Program-made: the position numbers and the translations under genes | Shown here: positions 10,099-20,674 of the stretch, one piece after another | Position numbering within the stretch: position 1 is the stretch's first letter | Layout: each line of letters starts with the position of its first letter | DNA from: Hoplostethus atlanticus | Taxonomy: Eukaryota > Chordata > Actinopteri > Trachichthyiformes > Trachichthyidae | Reading direction: 5' to 3' | Length of the DNA stretch: 64,000 nucleotides | NCBI GenBank assembly: GCA_034670405.1 | Contig: JAXDDX010000173.1 | Coordinates: 652,001-716,000 of the forward strand | Notes under the pieces: model-generated | Database searches by the model: none | Seen by the model: only the letters and a program-made list of their open reading frames with translations | What the model was told of the DNA's origin: nothing

Positions 10099-12120
10099 AA
10101 GTTCAAGTTCAAGTTCAAGTTCAAGTTCAAGAGGTTTATTCGTCACATACATACACGGGGTGTGCAGTGAAATGAAAAAGTGGCAGTGCTCAACAGAAAT
10201 GTGCAAAGGGCAACAAGTTCACACTATTTACAATAAAGAAAACCAACACAATATTTACAGTATTAGAGTAAGAGCTCTATATAAAAGAAATACAATATCT
10301 ACAGTAAGAGCACTTAACAATATAGAAATAAGAGAAATTGTATGTATGTATAATATAAATTATGTGTAGTCTTTACCTTAGTGTGTGTGTGTGTGTGTGA
10401 GTGAGTGAGTGTGTGCATAAGAGGGGCAGTGTGTGTGTCTTGGTGGGGGCCCTGGTGAGGTCGGAGTTCACAGTCCTGATGGCCTGAGGAAAGAAACTCC
10501 GTCTCAGTCTCTCTGTTTTGGCAGCGTGACTACGGAGGCACTTGCCTGACCGCAGCAGCTGAAACAGTCCGTTGTTAGGGTGGTGAGGATCCTTCATGAT
10601 CCTGCAGGCTCTGGTTCTGCACCTCCTGGTGTATAAGTCCTGCAGGGTGGGGAGTGTAGTTCCAATAGTACGTTCAGCTGAACGCACTACTCTCTGCAGA
10701 GCCTTCCTGTCCTGAGCGGAGCTGTTGCCAAACCAGGCAGTGATGCTTCCTGTCAGGATGCTCTCTACAGCTCCAGAGTAGAAGGACTGAAGGATCCTCC
10801 GAGAGACTTTAAATTTCCTCAGCTGCCTGAGGTGGTAAAGGCGCTGCCTTGCCTTCCTCACCAGAGTGTCTGTGTGTGTGGACCATGTAAGATCCTCGGA
10901 GATGTGGACTCCCAGGTATTTATACCTGCTCACCCTCTCCACAGTAGTCCCATTTATCCCCAATGGTGAGTACGTCCTCTGATGTTGTGTCCTCCTAAAG
11001 TCCACAATCAGCTCCTTAGTTTTGGCGACATTCAAGAGGAGGCTGTTGTCCTGGCACCAGAGTGACAGATCAGCAACTTCCTCCAGGTAGGCCTTCTTGT
11101 CGTTGTCGGAGATCAGGCCCACCACCACTGTGTCATCCGCAAACTTGATGATGGAGTTGGAGCTGAACCTGGCCACACAGTCATGTGTGTACAGGGAGTA
11201 CAGTAGGGGGCTGAGGACGCAACCCTGGGGGGATCCTGTGTTCAGGGTGAGGGGGTTGGAGGTGTGTCTACCCACCCTGACCACCTGGGGCCTGGCGGTC
11301 AGGAAGTCCAGGATCCAGGCACACAGGGGGGTGTTCAGTCCCAGCTCAATCAGCTTGCCAGCCAGTCTGGTGGGGACTATGGTATTGAAAGCTGAACTAT
11401 AATCAATGAACAGCAGTCTCACATAGCCCCCCTTCCGGCTGTCCAGATGAGAGAGTGTGGTGTGCAGTACCTGGGAGACAGCATCATCCGTGGATCTGTT
11501 TGGACGATAAGCAAACTGCAGCGGGTCCATGGAGCAAGGGAGGAAGGCGCAGATGTAGTCCTTTATCAGCCTCTCAAAGCATTTCATGACCACCGAGGTG
11601 AGGGCCACCGGTCGATAATCATTCAAGCATGCTGGAGAAGCATTCTTGGGCACAGGGACAATAATGGATCTCTTGAAGCAGGCGGGGACCACAGACTCAG
11701 CCAGGGAGATGTTGAATATAGTGGTGAACACTGGAGCTAGCTGATTAGCACAGGTCTTCAGTACTCGCCCAGATATGCCATCTGGACCAGCAGCTTTCCT
11801 GGTGTTCACCCTCGTCAGAGCCCTCCTCACACTGTGCTCAGACACAGAGAGTGTGTGTTCATCCCCAGCGGTAGAACTCACCTCGGCTACGCTAACAGTG
11901 TTGTTGTTAGCTGGCGAGCTAGCGCTGTTATTGCTAGCCTCAAACCGTGCATAAAATGAGTTCAGGTCGTCCGCTAGGGATGCGTCGGCACTCACAGTTA
12001 CGGGGGGTCTGCCCTGGTAGTCGGTTATAGTCCGTAGACCCTGCCATAGGCGTCTGGTGTCGCGCTGCTCCATCTGTGACTCACTCAGATAATTTCTGAA
12101 ACGGTGATAAAACGCTTCTG
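10099..12120 (-). mobile_element. CR1-superfamily LINE, 5'-truncated, with 11-bp TSD
   Basis: A 2022-bp non-LTR retrotransposon copy lies on the - strand. Its 3' end at 10100-10131 carries a GAACTT hexanucleotide tail, and its 5' end is cut inside the ORF. Perfect TGGACGGAGAT duplications flank it. It inserted in an older repeat that reads ..GCGTTTTCAGGCGTATTAG and continues after 12131. Confidence 0.88.
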
Positions 12121-12145
12121 TGGACGGAGATCCTTTTAGTTTCAA
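10373..12145 (-). CDS. LINE reverse transcriptase ORF, open but 5'-truncated
   Basis: A 590-codon open frame encodes a non-LTR RT. In order it has a KAAGPDGISGRVLK block, DYRPVALTSVVMKCFERL, motif A FIDYSSAFNTIVP, motif B GSPQGCVLSPLLYSLYTHDC, and motif C FADD within IIKFADDTVV. Then comes the thumb (YKYLGVHISEDLTW) and a C-terminal region with LQRVVRSAERTIG and SFFPQAIR. The family is CR1-superfamily, close to Rex1/L2-like fish LINEs. The endonuclease domain is missing. The first eight codons (12145-12122) come from the flanking target repeat, so the ATG is fortuitous. The catalytic motif is intact. It still cannot be a full-length source copy. Confidence 0.88.
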   Translation of the reverse strand: MKLKGSPSTEAFYHRFRNYLSESQMEQRDTRRLWQGLRTITDYQGRPPVTVSADASLADDLNSFYARFEASNNSASSPANNNTVSVAEVSSTAGDEHTLSVSEHSVRRALTRVNTRKAAGPDGISGRVLKTCANQLAPVFTTIFNISLAESVVPACFKRSIIVPVPKNASPACLNDYRPVALTSVVMKCFERLIKDYICAFLPCSMDPLQFAYRPNRSTDDAVSQVLHTTLSHLDSRKGGYVRLLFIDYSSAFNTIVPTRLAGKLIELGLNTPLCAWILDFLTARPQVVRVGRHTSNPLTLNTGSPQGCVLSPLLYSLYTHDCVARFSSNSIIKFADDTVVVGLISDNDKKAYLEEVADLSLWCQDNSLLLNVAKTKELIVDFRRTQHQRTYSPLGINGTTVERVSRYKYLGVHISEDLTWSTHTDTLVRKARQRLYHLRQLRKFKVSRRILQSFYSGAVESILTGSITAWFGNSSAQDRKALQRVVRSAERTIGTTLPTLQDLYTRRCRTRACRIMKDPHHPNNGLFQLLRSGKCLRSHAAKTERLRRSFFPQAIRTVNSDLTRAPTKTHTLPLLCTHSLTHTHTHTLR

Positions 12146-12689
12146 AACTCAGTTTTAAAATGAAAACGTATTAGTGTGGATGTAGCCTAACACAGCAGCA
12201 AATGCTTGTCTGTGAACACACCACTCTCTCCCTGCACTGTATGGCTCATTTTGAGTGAGTGGCGAGATCACCTGAGGTAAGGACATTTTATATTAAAACC
12301 ATTATTTTATATGGTTTTGACTAATACCATTAGCTCTGTAGGTTATGTATGTTATGTCTTTTCAGCTAACGTTATTGTACTCCGTGTCAAAGCAGCTTCT
12401 CTTATGCTAGATTTCCACTTGTAAAATAAACTTGATGGATCCCATTCATTTATTAGTAGAAGAGTGCCATCTAGTGGTGGAAAGAGGCCAGGTTACCCTA
12501 ACAAAAAAACTGTCATAGTAGTTTGATGGTAATTTTAGTTTTACCATGGTAATTATTGTATAAATAATTTACCATGGTACAGGCCCTATTTAAACATTGT
12601 TGATGTTGACTAGTACAGGCCACAATTTCACTGATAGCTTTAGTATTGAGAAACGTAGCACTGTGCTGCATCCATGAAACCTTATAGGG

Positions 12690-12876
12690 GATTTCCGCTA
12701 TTTTTAAACCTCTGGCTCTATATGTACATATTTGTCATTTATACCCCAAAATAGGTACAAAAAGTTTTGGAATTGCCCGTGATCACCTCAGCCGGCAGTT
12801 GCGAAACGGGCTGCTATGGCTGCAGCGTAATCCATTGGGGCAACTGCGCCCGATCAAAGTACGCTAGGCATAAAGA
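12690..12876 (+). repeat. Second copy of the 8105-8310 repeat
   Basis: It shares CTATTTTTAAACCTCTGGCTCTA, CAAAAAGTTTTGGAATTG, GCGAAACGGG.TGCTATGGCTG and ends ..GCGCCCGATCAAAGTACG with the block before the fold-back arm. Here the copy stops at that point and the arm sequence does not follow. Confidence 0.65.
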
Positions 12877-13103
12877 GTAAAGTGTGACAGTGTTTGATTT
12901 AGTAAGACCTCACTTAGGCAGCCTGAGGGTGTGTTTTAAGGAGAGGACATTGTTGGACATTGAGGGCATAATTGAACTAGTTCTGAAAATAAAAAAACTT
13001 AATTTACTACTTAACGTCTGTCTCTTATTGATCTGAGTATATTAAATAGAATTTCATATTTATTTAAGCATATATTTTTTTTTTTTCGACTTCGGGTAGC
13101 TCT

Positions 13104-13106
<3 letters not shown>

Positions 13107-13154
<48 letters not shown>
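13107..13154. repeat. GT microsatellite
   Basis: This is a perfect (GT)24 tract. Confidence 0.97.
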
Positions 13155-13155
<1 letters not shown>

Positions 13156-13334
13156 GCGCCGCGCTCTGTATATTTTCCTGCTTTTTTGTCCTTTGCCAAT
13201 CACATGCCTGGTGTTCATAAGTTGTTGAGGTACATGTACAAGACGTACACCTTCTAGATTTGGTCAGTTAGGTCTTTCAATTTAATTTAAAGCCTAAATA
13301 GCTAAACGTAGCAGCCTTGAATTTTTTTTGACAC

Positions 13335-13435
13335 TGTTGGACCTGTGTTAGGGTTGTGGGTTCGAACCCCACATAGTGTCAACTATCACCTTTGTAAAAA
13401 GCGTCTGCTAAATGACTGTAATGTAATGTAAAACA
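13335..13435 (+). mobile_element. tRNA-derived SINE fragment
   Basis: The block has a box-B-like GGTTCGAACCCC followed by CACATAGTGTCAACTATC and the 3' part AAAAGCGTCTGCTAAATGAC, ending in TGTAATG repeats. A related tRNA-like piece with box A lies at 53875-53960. It is a partial copy without box A. Confidence 0.65.
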
Positions 13436-13901
13436 AATGTAATGAATATGAGTTTACGTCTTGATTTAATGCCATATATCCAGACCATATAGACAGACAT
13501 GTTGCCTAATTGTCTATCTGCATATAGAAATGTCCTTGTATTAGTTACAGTACCTCATATAAAATGTTCACTATGGTTTTATTCCAATTAATGTTATTCT
13601 GATTATTTCAACTCTTTATATTTTGACAGCCAACAGCGCAACAGGACATTTTCATATTGTTTTGGCTCCTTAATAGTAAAGAGTGTCAGTCATTCTGAAC
13701 ATTACTCCCACCGGTCTTTTTGCAACCACTTCAACCACTCTGTTTAAATTATTTTAATGAAGTATCTCAATATTATTATTATTATATGATAAAAAAAATT
13801 AATAGCCAAATTACAAAAGCAGTGTTCAGTATATTTGCTTTTAATCACCAATCCCTAGTAATTGAAATTCTTTCTTCCTCTTTTTCACCGTCTCTCTCCA
13901 G

Positions 13902-14042
13902 TGTCCAACCTCCATAATGGTATCAGGCTGATGGACAGTGAGGCGTTGGCTTGTATCACCACTTTCTGCTTCCCTTCAGCTGCTGCATCAGTTCAGTGTC
14001 TAGCCTGGGTCCCTTCTGCGCCAGGCATGTTCATCACCGGAG
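13902..14042 (+). CDS. wdr17: wdr17 exon (WD40 blade)
   Basis: A 141-bp exon lies between a tctctctccag acceptor and a gtaagg donor. The split valine codon is completed from the previous exon. The peptide contains SNLHNGIRLMDSEALACITT and CLAWVPSAPGMFITG, the pattern of a WD blade with a hydrophobic beta strand followed by a W-containing strand. It ends in phase 1 and joins the exon at 38986 across a 24.9-kb intron. The reading frame is intact and conserved, in contrast to the broken mobile elements around it. Confidence 0.92.
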
Positions 14043-14392
14043 GTAAGGTGTGTCAGGGATGCAAAATCATCAGGGGTGAAAAAGGTGACAAAGACATTGA
14101 TAACTTTTTTCTAGTGGTCTTTGGGTACATGGTTTCCTGGTTTCCCTTTTTTTTAATTTTTTTTTTCAAAAATATGGATTTTTAGTCACTTTTAGAATGA
14201 GTATATCGTTAATTCTGCTACTACAAAACTAATATCATGAGGACTTCAGTTCAGGGACAGTATAAAAACAGTCAAAAAAGAGCAGAGTAGGATCCAAAAG
14301 TAATGTATATAGTCAAGTGGATCACATTCACAGGCTATATCATTTTCAAGTGTAGAACTCGGCTAGTTTAATCATTGTTTGGCTGCATTTAT

Positions 14393-16183
14393 TAGAGCTG
14401 TGAATCTTCACTGGCCTCACGATTCGATTCCATTACGATTCAGCTGTCCACGATTCGATTCGATTCTACGATGCATCTCGATGCAGCTCAATAATATATT
14501 ACATCCTCAATTTTCTAATCTATATTACTGCACTTGGCTACTTTTTCATCAATTAATACAAGCAGTCAGATAAATTAACTCTTTTATTTAGAAAGTTCTT
14601 AAATCAGAATGTCAACATAAATGTCTTTACATTAAATTAAATTGTAAATCAAAATAAATACATAGTATAGGCCTAGCCTACCTACATTTGTGTGTGAATT
14701 TTTTTCCATTCTCAAAAACAAAACATACTTCTGCACCCGAGCTGTAATCTACAAAAATACGTTTTCTTTTCACATGTTCTGGAGGAGTTGAGCATTTAGT
14801 GGAGCGATGAGACAAACTGTTGGATTGCTCTCTTCGGACATCAGTGTTGTGGCATCCTTCATAGGCTTTAATGCCTTCACAGTGTCCTCTGCGTTTGAAA
14901 CATCTGTTTCATTCAGAGTGCAGAGGTCGGACTTTGTTCTTCTCACCTCAGGAGACAGCAAGGTGGCACATATCGCTGGTTGTTGTTCCAAAAACCTCTC
15001 CGCCATGTCATATGCGCTATTCCACCTTGTGGCAACGTCAGTTTTCAGTTTATGACTTGGCAGGCCAAGAAGTTTCTGTTTGACTTGCAGCTGGTGGTTA
15101 GCTGTAGTGCTGCGGTGGAAGAATGGCACTTTGAGTGCTCGCTGTGATGCGAGATTTAATGTATGAGCGAAACATCTTACATGAGCGAATTTTGCGACTT
15201 GAGCTGCGACTATCATGTTAGATGCGTTATCTGTCACCAGCACTACAGCTTTATCTTTTAGCTGCCATTCCTCCACGACATTAGACAATAGCTCCGCAAG
15301 ATGAGAACCCGTGTGGCTCTCATAAACGGCTCTCGTTTGCAGCACATGCGACAAAATCTCCCAGTCCTCGCTAATGTAATGTGCGGTTATTGTTACATAC
15401 GAGTCCGTCGCAACGGAGGTCCATGAATCACATGTGATGGCTACTCGACTAGCTTTACTCATTGAGTCCATTACCTGGGCTTTGGTTTCGCAGTAGAGAG
15501 CCGGTATAGTCTTTTCTGTAAAGTGACTTTGTGATGGGAGCTTATACCGTGGCTCCAGGGTCTTCAGCAGGTGGCGAAACCCGGGGTTCTTGACGACAGA
15601 ATAAGGCCTTAAATCCTTAGCTATGAAAGCCGACACTGCTTGGGTGAGACAGCGTCTCCTCAATTCGTGGCTGGGCTGGGTCCGCTGTTTTCTTACTTGC
15701 AGCAGACGCTAGCTCCTGGTGAAAATGGCTAACGTGGTTCCTCAAATTCGTCGTATTACCGAAGTATTTAATTTTTGTGTGACAAACTTTACACACGGTG
15801 TGTGTCTTGTCCAGTTCGTGCTTCCCAGTGACTTCATAGAATCCGAAATGTGCCCAAATGTCTGCCTTCAAAAAACTGGGCACGTTTTTTATCACCTGCT
15901 GCCGCCGGACACTACTGCTTTCCTCCGCCATATCTCCCGTAGTGTTAGCCTAGCATGTCGCACCCACAATTCAATGCAACGTTGCATTTTTTAACGTTAC
16001 AACTTTATTGTCCAGCCGAGGCTGGAAAATCAACAGTCAACGTCTCTCTCTCTCTTTTTTAAAAATTTTTTTACATCAACGTTAGTAGGCTATAATCGAT
16101 TATGTTCTGTCACTGCATCGATGCAGAATCGTCCACGTCCGCATCGCGATGCATCTTAGAATCGAGAAATTTCCACACCCCTA
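14393..16183 (-). mobile_element. ZBED-type hAT transposon with perfect 8-bp TSD
   Basis: The element is 1791 bp. Its ends are imperfect inverted repeats (TAGAGCTGTGAATCTT and, on the other strand, TAGGGGTGTGGAAATT) followed by GATTCGATT/ATCGATGCA-rich subterminal blocks. A perfect GCATTTAT duplication lies at 14385-14392 and 16184-16191. It carries a broken ZBED1-like transposase. The target is the 3' end of a tRNA SINE, whose GCATTTATATAGCGC sequence continues after the element. Confidence 0.9.
14770..15931 (-). pseudogene. ZBED1-like hAT transposase, frameshifted and C-truncated
   Basis: The - strand from 15931 encodes an N-terminal BED zinc finger (AHFGFYEV.., CKVCHTKIKY, LRNHVSHFH). It then shifts frame at about 15655 and continues as a 297-codon frame. 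The RNase H-like core is visible: ITCDSWTSVATDSY with the first catalytic D, LVTDNASNM with the second, CFAHTLNL, and TRWNSAYDMAERFLEQ. The frame ends near 14770 with NAQLLQNM, so the last part with the catalytic E and the hAT dimerisation domain is missing. The single frameshift and the truncation make it inactive. Confidence 0.87.
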
Positions 16184-17012
16184 GCATTTATATAGCGCTG
16201 TGGCAAGGTGCCACATAACCGGGGTCCGTGACAGGCAGAGACACACGCAGGGGAGAGTTAAAGGGCCAGCAGGCCGTTTTATTGTCCACACAATCATACC
16301 AACGGCCCGGGTTGACCGCAGCTCATCGTCGGCGCCGTCTCCCTCCGCCGGCGCCCTCCTTCGGTCCCGGTGGGCCAGCCGCGGAGCCCCAAGGCTGCCC
16401 CAGCCTGCCAGGCTTCCAGGGGCATCCTGCCCCAACCCCGACTGGTCAGCCCTTGCAGGTGGCTCCCGACTGCGTCCTCCGCGGACCTCCGCCGGACGCC
16501 GCGGCAGGAGACGGCCCGCTCCCGCTCCGTCTCTCCCGCTGGTGCTGGGCCCGTCTCTCCGCTAACGCTCCCACACAGCCGACTGGATCCTCCATCCACG
16601 TCGGCTCCCTGGTCACACAGCCAGTCTCTCACCCTGGCGCGCACCCACTCACACATTCACACACACGTTAAAAAGGCCCCAGCTGCAATCAGTCCCAACT
16701 GGCTGCAGCTGTTACCGGATCCAGGAAAGAAGCAGTCCACTAACTCACCTCTCTCCTGGATCCAATTAAGCCTCCCCCCACCCTCCCTCCAGTCTGCCAC
16801 AAGCGCTTTTATCCAAAGTGCTTTACAGTATATGCCTGTCATTCACCCATTCACACACCGATGGCAGTGAGCTACCATGCAAGGTGCTGGCCTGACCATC
16901 GGGAGCAATTTGGGGTTCAGTGTCTTGCCCAAGGACACTTTGACACGTGGACAGGAGGAGCTGGGGATCGAACCGTCAACCTTGTGATCAGTGGACAACC
17001 TGCTCTACCACT
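16184..17012 (-). mobile_element. tRNA-derived SINE copy 2, twice interrupted
   Basis: Segments 16184-16198 and 16802-17012 match the SINE at 33761-34034, from GCATTTATATAGCGC through CGCTTTTATCCAAAG to the tRNA-like region with GGGGATCGAACCG. The last roughly 30 bp including box A diverge. The hAT at 14393 inserted in its 3' tail and a solo LTR at 16199 inserted a few bases away. Confidence 0.78.
16199..16801. mobile_element. Solo LTR (TGTGGCA..TGCCACA) with 5-bp TSD
   Basis: This 603-bp block starts TG and ends CA, with inverted TGTGGCA/TGCCACA ends. It is flanked by AGCGC on both sides (16194-16198 and 16802-16806), which is exactly what remains when the interrupted SINE sequence ATAGCGCTTTTATCC is rejoined. 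TG..CA ends and a 5-bp duplication are the signature of an LTR. Relatives are at 1-1405 and 45111-45574. The interior is GC-rich and non-coding, so the open frames seen there are incidental. Confidence 0.85.
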
Positions 17013-17149
17013 TAGTAGAGCACTGTTTGGGTTTGTAGAGAGGCCCACCATGAATAGATTCCCCTAACTGATACAGTAAGGTTTTTTGTAGTGTATGTCC
17101 AGTGTTGTTAGCATTGAAAACAGTAAAAAGAAAAGATGACACATTAACT

Positions 17150-17642
17150 TCTCTCAGAGGGCAGTTTCAAACTGGTGTTGACATCACATCAACAGAGCAA
17201 CACAGCTGCAGCGGCAAAGGAGAGGGAATTGGCGTGGGAGAGAATCGCTGCCCGAGTCAATGCGTACGTTTGAATGCAGTAGTGTATTCATTTAACATTT
17301 AACCACACTTTCTTATAATATTACCTACATGTGAGAAAGTGGTGGAATGGTATTGGAAAAAAAATTTCATTTAGGTGCAATCCCATGGGCGCAAAGCGCA
17401 CTTGGCAGCAGCTGAAAATGAAATATAAAAACATACTTCAAATGGTGTACTTGGGGCGGCAAATTAGAAAGGCAGATCTAGAAATTGAATTACTGGAACA
17501 TAAGTTAGAGGTGGGTGCATGGTCACAGGTGAAATGTGTTGTTGGAACAATATAAAAATACTAACTGTTGCTTTTGTATTTGTAGGAAATAAAGAAGACC
17601 AAATTAAATGTGTCTTTATTTGACTGCTCGGGGTGGTGGTAG
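17150..17642 (+). pseudogene. Harbinger Myb/SANT-like gene remnant, three exon pieces
   Basis: Three pieces splice in frame: up to 17263 (AKERELAWERIAARVNA), 17375-17510 (CNPMGAKRTWQQLKMKYKNI.. to IELLEHKLE) and 17586-17642 (EIKKTKLN.. to a TAG). Donors are gtacgt and gtgggt; acceptors are ttcatttag and tttgtag. This is the trihelix/Myb-like DNA-binding protein that accompanies the transposase in PIF/Harbinger elements. The true N-terminus is not visible. Confidence 0.72.
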
Positions 17643-17649
17643 CTTAATC

Positions 17650-17803
17650 CGTGAAGTGTAAACGGCATATTATATCTCGGACAGCTCTTCCATCCTGGAC
17701 ATATAACATCTAATCGGGGTCTCAAAATCTTCTCCTGACATAAGGCTATGCGAAATACTTCCGCTTGAATATCGATCGGGTTACCGAGGAAAGGACATGC
17801 CAT
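17650..17803 (-). pseudogene. HARBI1-like transposase N-terminal fragment
   Basis: The - strand starts MACPFLGNPIDIQAEVFRIA and continues ILRPRLDV, the N-terminus of fish Harbinger transposases. The DDE catalytic domain is absent. The fragment runs tail to tail into the Myb-like gene remnant, the normal arrangement of the two Harbinger genes, so this is an internally deleted element. Confidence 0.72.
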
Positions 17804-17898
17804 GTCCGACAGCTGCTTCAGGTTCAGCAGAGGGAGGAGACAGGGAGAAACTCAGGGTTTGTTAAACAAAACCTGCCAGCGAGCAGGTTAGGTTCACA

Positions 17899-18041
17899 GA
17901 GTCAGTTACCATGGTACCATGGTAACTGACTCAGAGTTTGAGTTACCTCTCTTTCTGGAACGGAACACCCAGAGTTTCCCTCATCTCAGGGTTAACAAAC
18001 TCAGAGTTTTCACTAAACCCGCTTTCTGGAACGGACCCCTG
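17899..18041. mobile_element. Harbinger right end with perfect palindrome
   Basis: The region contains a perfect 34-bp palindrome (17899-17932, half GAGTCAGTTACCATGGT). It continues through repeated TTTCTGGAACGGA and TCAGAGTTTG motifs to the likely end ..GCTTTCTGGAACGGACCCC near 18041. GGGG.CCGTTCCAGAAAGC ends are typical for this fish Harbinger group. From 18042 to 19640 I recognise no gene. Confidence 0.6.
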
Positions 18042-19642
18042 GGCATGTTCACTACTGGAGGTTAGACTTGCCATTCAACATCCAAATTGTTTAAATCTTT
18101 CTATTTTTATTTTAGTTGGATTTCTGCTTTATCAGACAATAGAGTGACAGGAAAGCTGAGAGAGAGAATGAGACTTTTTCTTTCCCTTAAGTCATCTCAT
18201 TAAGAAAACTCAACAGACATTACATTATACTGCAATGCACAAAATAAAGAGTGAAACAATGACCATGTGGCACAAACAACAGTGCAGAAAGACGCTTCTT
18301 GCTAATTGGCGCCTTGCTTTCTATTTCCGTGTATTTCCTATAATTCATAAGTGTGATGGTAGGATTTTGGGTAAGGGACCCGTTCAGCCAATCGATGCCG
18401 TTAAATGAAGCCAATCAGAATCTATTTTGTGGCAAGCCAAGGTGGCGTCCTGTTTCTGTGACGACAGATGTAAACAAAAGCAGTGTGTACTCCTTTCACA
18501 GTAAGTGAACGTTGTTTGGCCTTGTTTAGTGTTTATTTACCTGAACGTTGTAACTGTGACATGTTCATGTGTAATTTCAATGTGTGCTGAAAACAGTGAC
18601 ATTGATATAACAATAGCCAAAGTTGGAAAAGCCTCCATTACCCGTGTGCCAACTTACCTGGATAGCTACTTAGCTTTCATTTCTGCCTTTTGTTAATTAA
18701 ACTACTTTTTCATAGCACCTTAAACACAACAACGTTAGTCGTTAATCTAGTAAAATACATCTCCCCATACAGCTTAGGTTAGCTACATGTAATGGGTTCA
18801 GTTCAATCATAGCAACATCGGATTTGACAATTTCAAGTCTCGGGGTCAGTGTTCTCAGGTCTAATCTGAGATGGCTAAACTATCATTTACCTGTCTATTG
18901 GCAGTCCGATGTTGTCATTTTAAACTCATAAGCAAAGCTAAAGGCAATTTCTATAGCCACTGTTTAAGTGTATTGTTAAGAAAATACATTTAATTTAATG
19001 TTAGCTTTTCAGTCTGAGTACATTATTTTAATTGTTGCATCTGTTTTGCGAAAGGTTGTAATATTCTCTTCTCTTTACCTGCATAGGTGGAATCATCATA
19101 GTTCAGCTAGATTCAAGCCCCTGGAGACATAGTCATAATGATCACACTTCATAATTTTATGCTCTACATTTGTTAGTGAGCTGAAAGCTCTCCAATTTCC
19201 TTAATTTTCTGTCAAGCTCGGTCAAAGGTTTAAATCACATTTTCAAAATGTTTTTACATTTTTACTCTTAACAGGAAAGTAAATTGGCATCATTTATACC
19301 CGTTTGTATCCCTACAAAATATTGTATATATGGAACCTGTTAGACAAAGTGCCATTTGCCTTAATTTCATAACACATGCTCTACAAGTATATACATATTG
19401 TGTGTATTTGTTCTTTATGTTACATGTTTTTCCGTATCAAATGGCTGTTTATTGACATACAGCAATTACAGAAAAATGGTTGCTAGGATAAGAGTGTGCA
19501 TTTGAAGATGAACCAGGCTTTGTAGGTCGAGCTGCTGTCATTCCAGAAGACATCTCTGCCAAGTGGTTGAATCCATGATGGGATGAGGACATGGTCCTTC
19601 CTCCTGAAAATGAGAAATGGAGAAAGAAATCATCTATAAGGA

Positions 19643-20188
19643 TGTGTTGGTTAGGACCCAAAAACAGGATGCGGACAAAGGCCGGCAACAGTTCAGTGCA
19701 GTTCATTTCAAGGGAAGTGTGGTGGGGTATGGAGAGTGAGCCGGAGTGGTGATGGAGCGAGGCAGGCAGGGAGAGCAGAGCTGATGGCTAGGACGCAGAC
19801 TGGCAGAGTGCTGGGCGAGGCAGATGGACAGAAGTCTCTGGAGGGTATGGACCTGAAGCACAGGGTAATCATGGGGTTAGTCAGGGTTCGAGCAAACACG
19901 ATTTATCACAAGACTAGAGCTTAAGTTGACCATGCATTAGTACCACGTTGGCGAACTGAACGATCTGGGAAGACTGGAGTGTAGGGCCGGGGTATTTATG
20001 CTGCAGGTACTTGATGAGTAGATGAGTAGCAGGTGGATTGGTGGCAGGAGACTGACAGGGCGCCCCGCCCAGATACATAGACAGAGAGAGAGAGAGAGGA
20101 CAAACAGGGGACCAACAAGAAACACTAGGGAAGGGAAAAACAACAGAAACACTAGGAATGAGGGAGAGGCCCAGGCGGGACCATGACA
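19643..20188. mobile_element. Possible solo LTR
   Basis: The block begins TGTGTTGGTTAGGACCC and ends CCATGACA. It resembles the LTR at 25866-26294 in layout (AGGATGCGGACAAAGG, then a TATTTATGCTG..TTGATGAGTAG block, then a GACAGGGC-type end). No clear target duplication is visible, so borders are approximate. Confidence 0.4.
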
Positions 20189-20219
20189 TCATCCTAGATC
20201 TTCATTCTGTCTTAATCTT

Positions 20220-20345
20220 GCTGCCATCCAATTTCACTTCCCCTATCTGTAGTTAAAAGATGGGATGAAATCTGTAGATGCTTCAGAGCCAGTGAAACAG
20301 CATCATCTACCGAACTGTTGAACCAATAGGAAAACTGTAATGGGT
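20220..20345 (-). pseudogene. LINE RT fragment
   Basis: The - strand encodes THDPLQFSYWFNSSVDDAVS followed by LALKHLQ, the RT block found between the NYRP and motif A regions in CR1-superfamily LINEs. Only about 40 codons are recognisable. Confidence 0.5.
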
Positions 20346-20383
20346 CATGGGTGGCTGGGATGTTATGATTTATATGATGTATT

Positions 20384-20650
20384 GTGCTCGTTACTCCGGG
20401 GCCGTGACAGACAGAGACAGGATGCAAGAGGGATGTGGTCTCGCTTAAGCCAATGTTTAATAAATGTAACTTCCTGCTGCCGGCTTGCTCTCTCTCTCCA
20501 AGCTTTTCAGCTCAGGAGTGCAGGATTCCTCCCTCGTTCCCACTCACTGGAAAAGATACACACCACCAGTTAGATCAGTTCCCCCGGCTTATCGATTAGC
20601 CCCAATTGGCAGCACGCCCCTCTGTCATACAGCCCACACTGACGTTCCTG
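20384..20650. repeat. Divergent or partial member of the 16199 LTR family
   Basis: The block GGGGCCGTGACAGACAGAGACAGGA, a GTTTAATAAA signal and CCCAATTGGCAGCA occur in the same order as in the LTRs at 16199 and 45111. The right end is not TGCCACA, so it is truncated or a different subfamily. Confidence 0.45.
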
Positions 20651-20674
20651 GGCCTGGGCAAATTGGGCAAATTC

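Noticed and set aside
14807-15083. + strand frames opposite the ZBED transposase
   Set aside because: They are shadows of the transposase coding on the other strand.
16181-16870. Several overlapping long open frames on both strands
   Set aside because: They lie in a GC-rich solo LTR with proven borders. Frames overlap in all phases and resemble no protein, so they are a base-composition effect.
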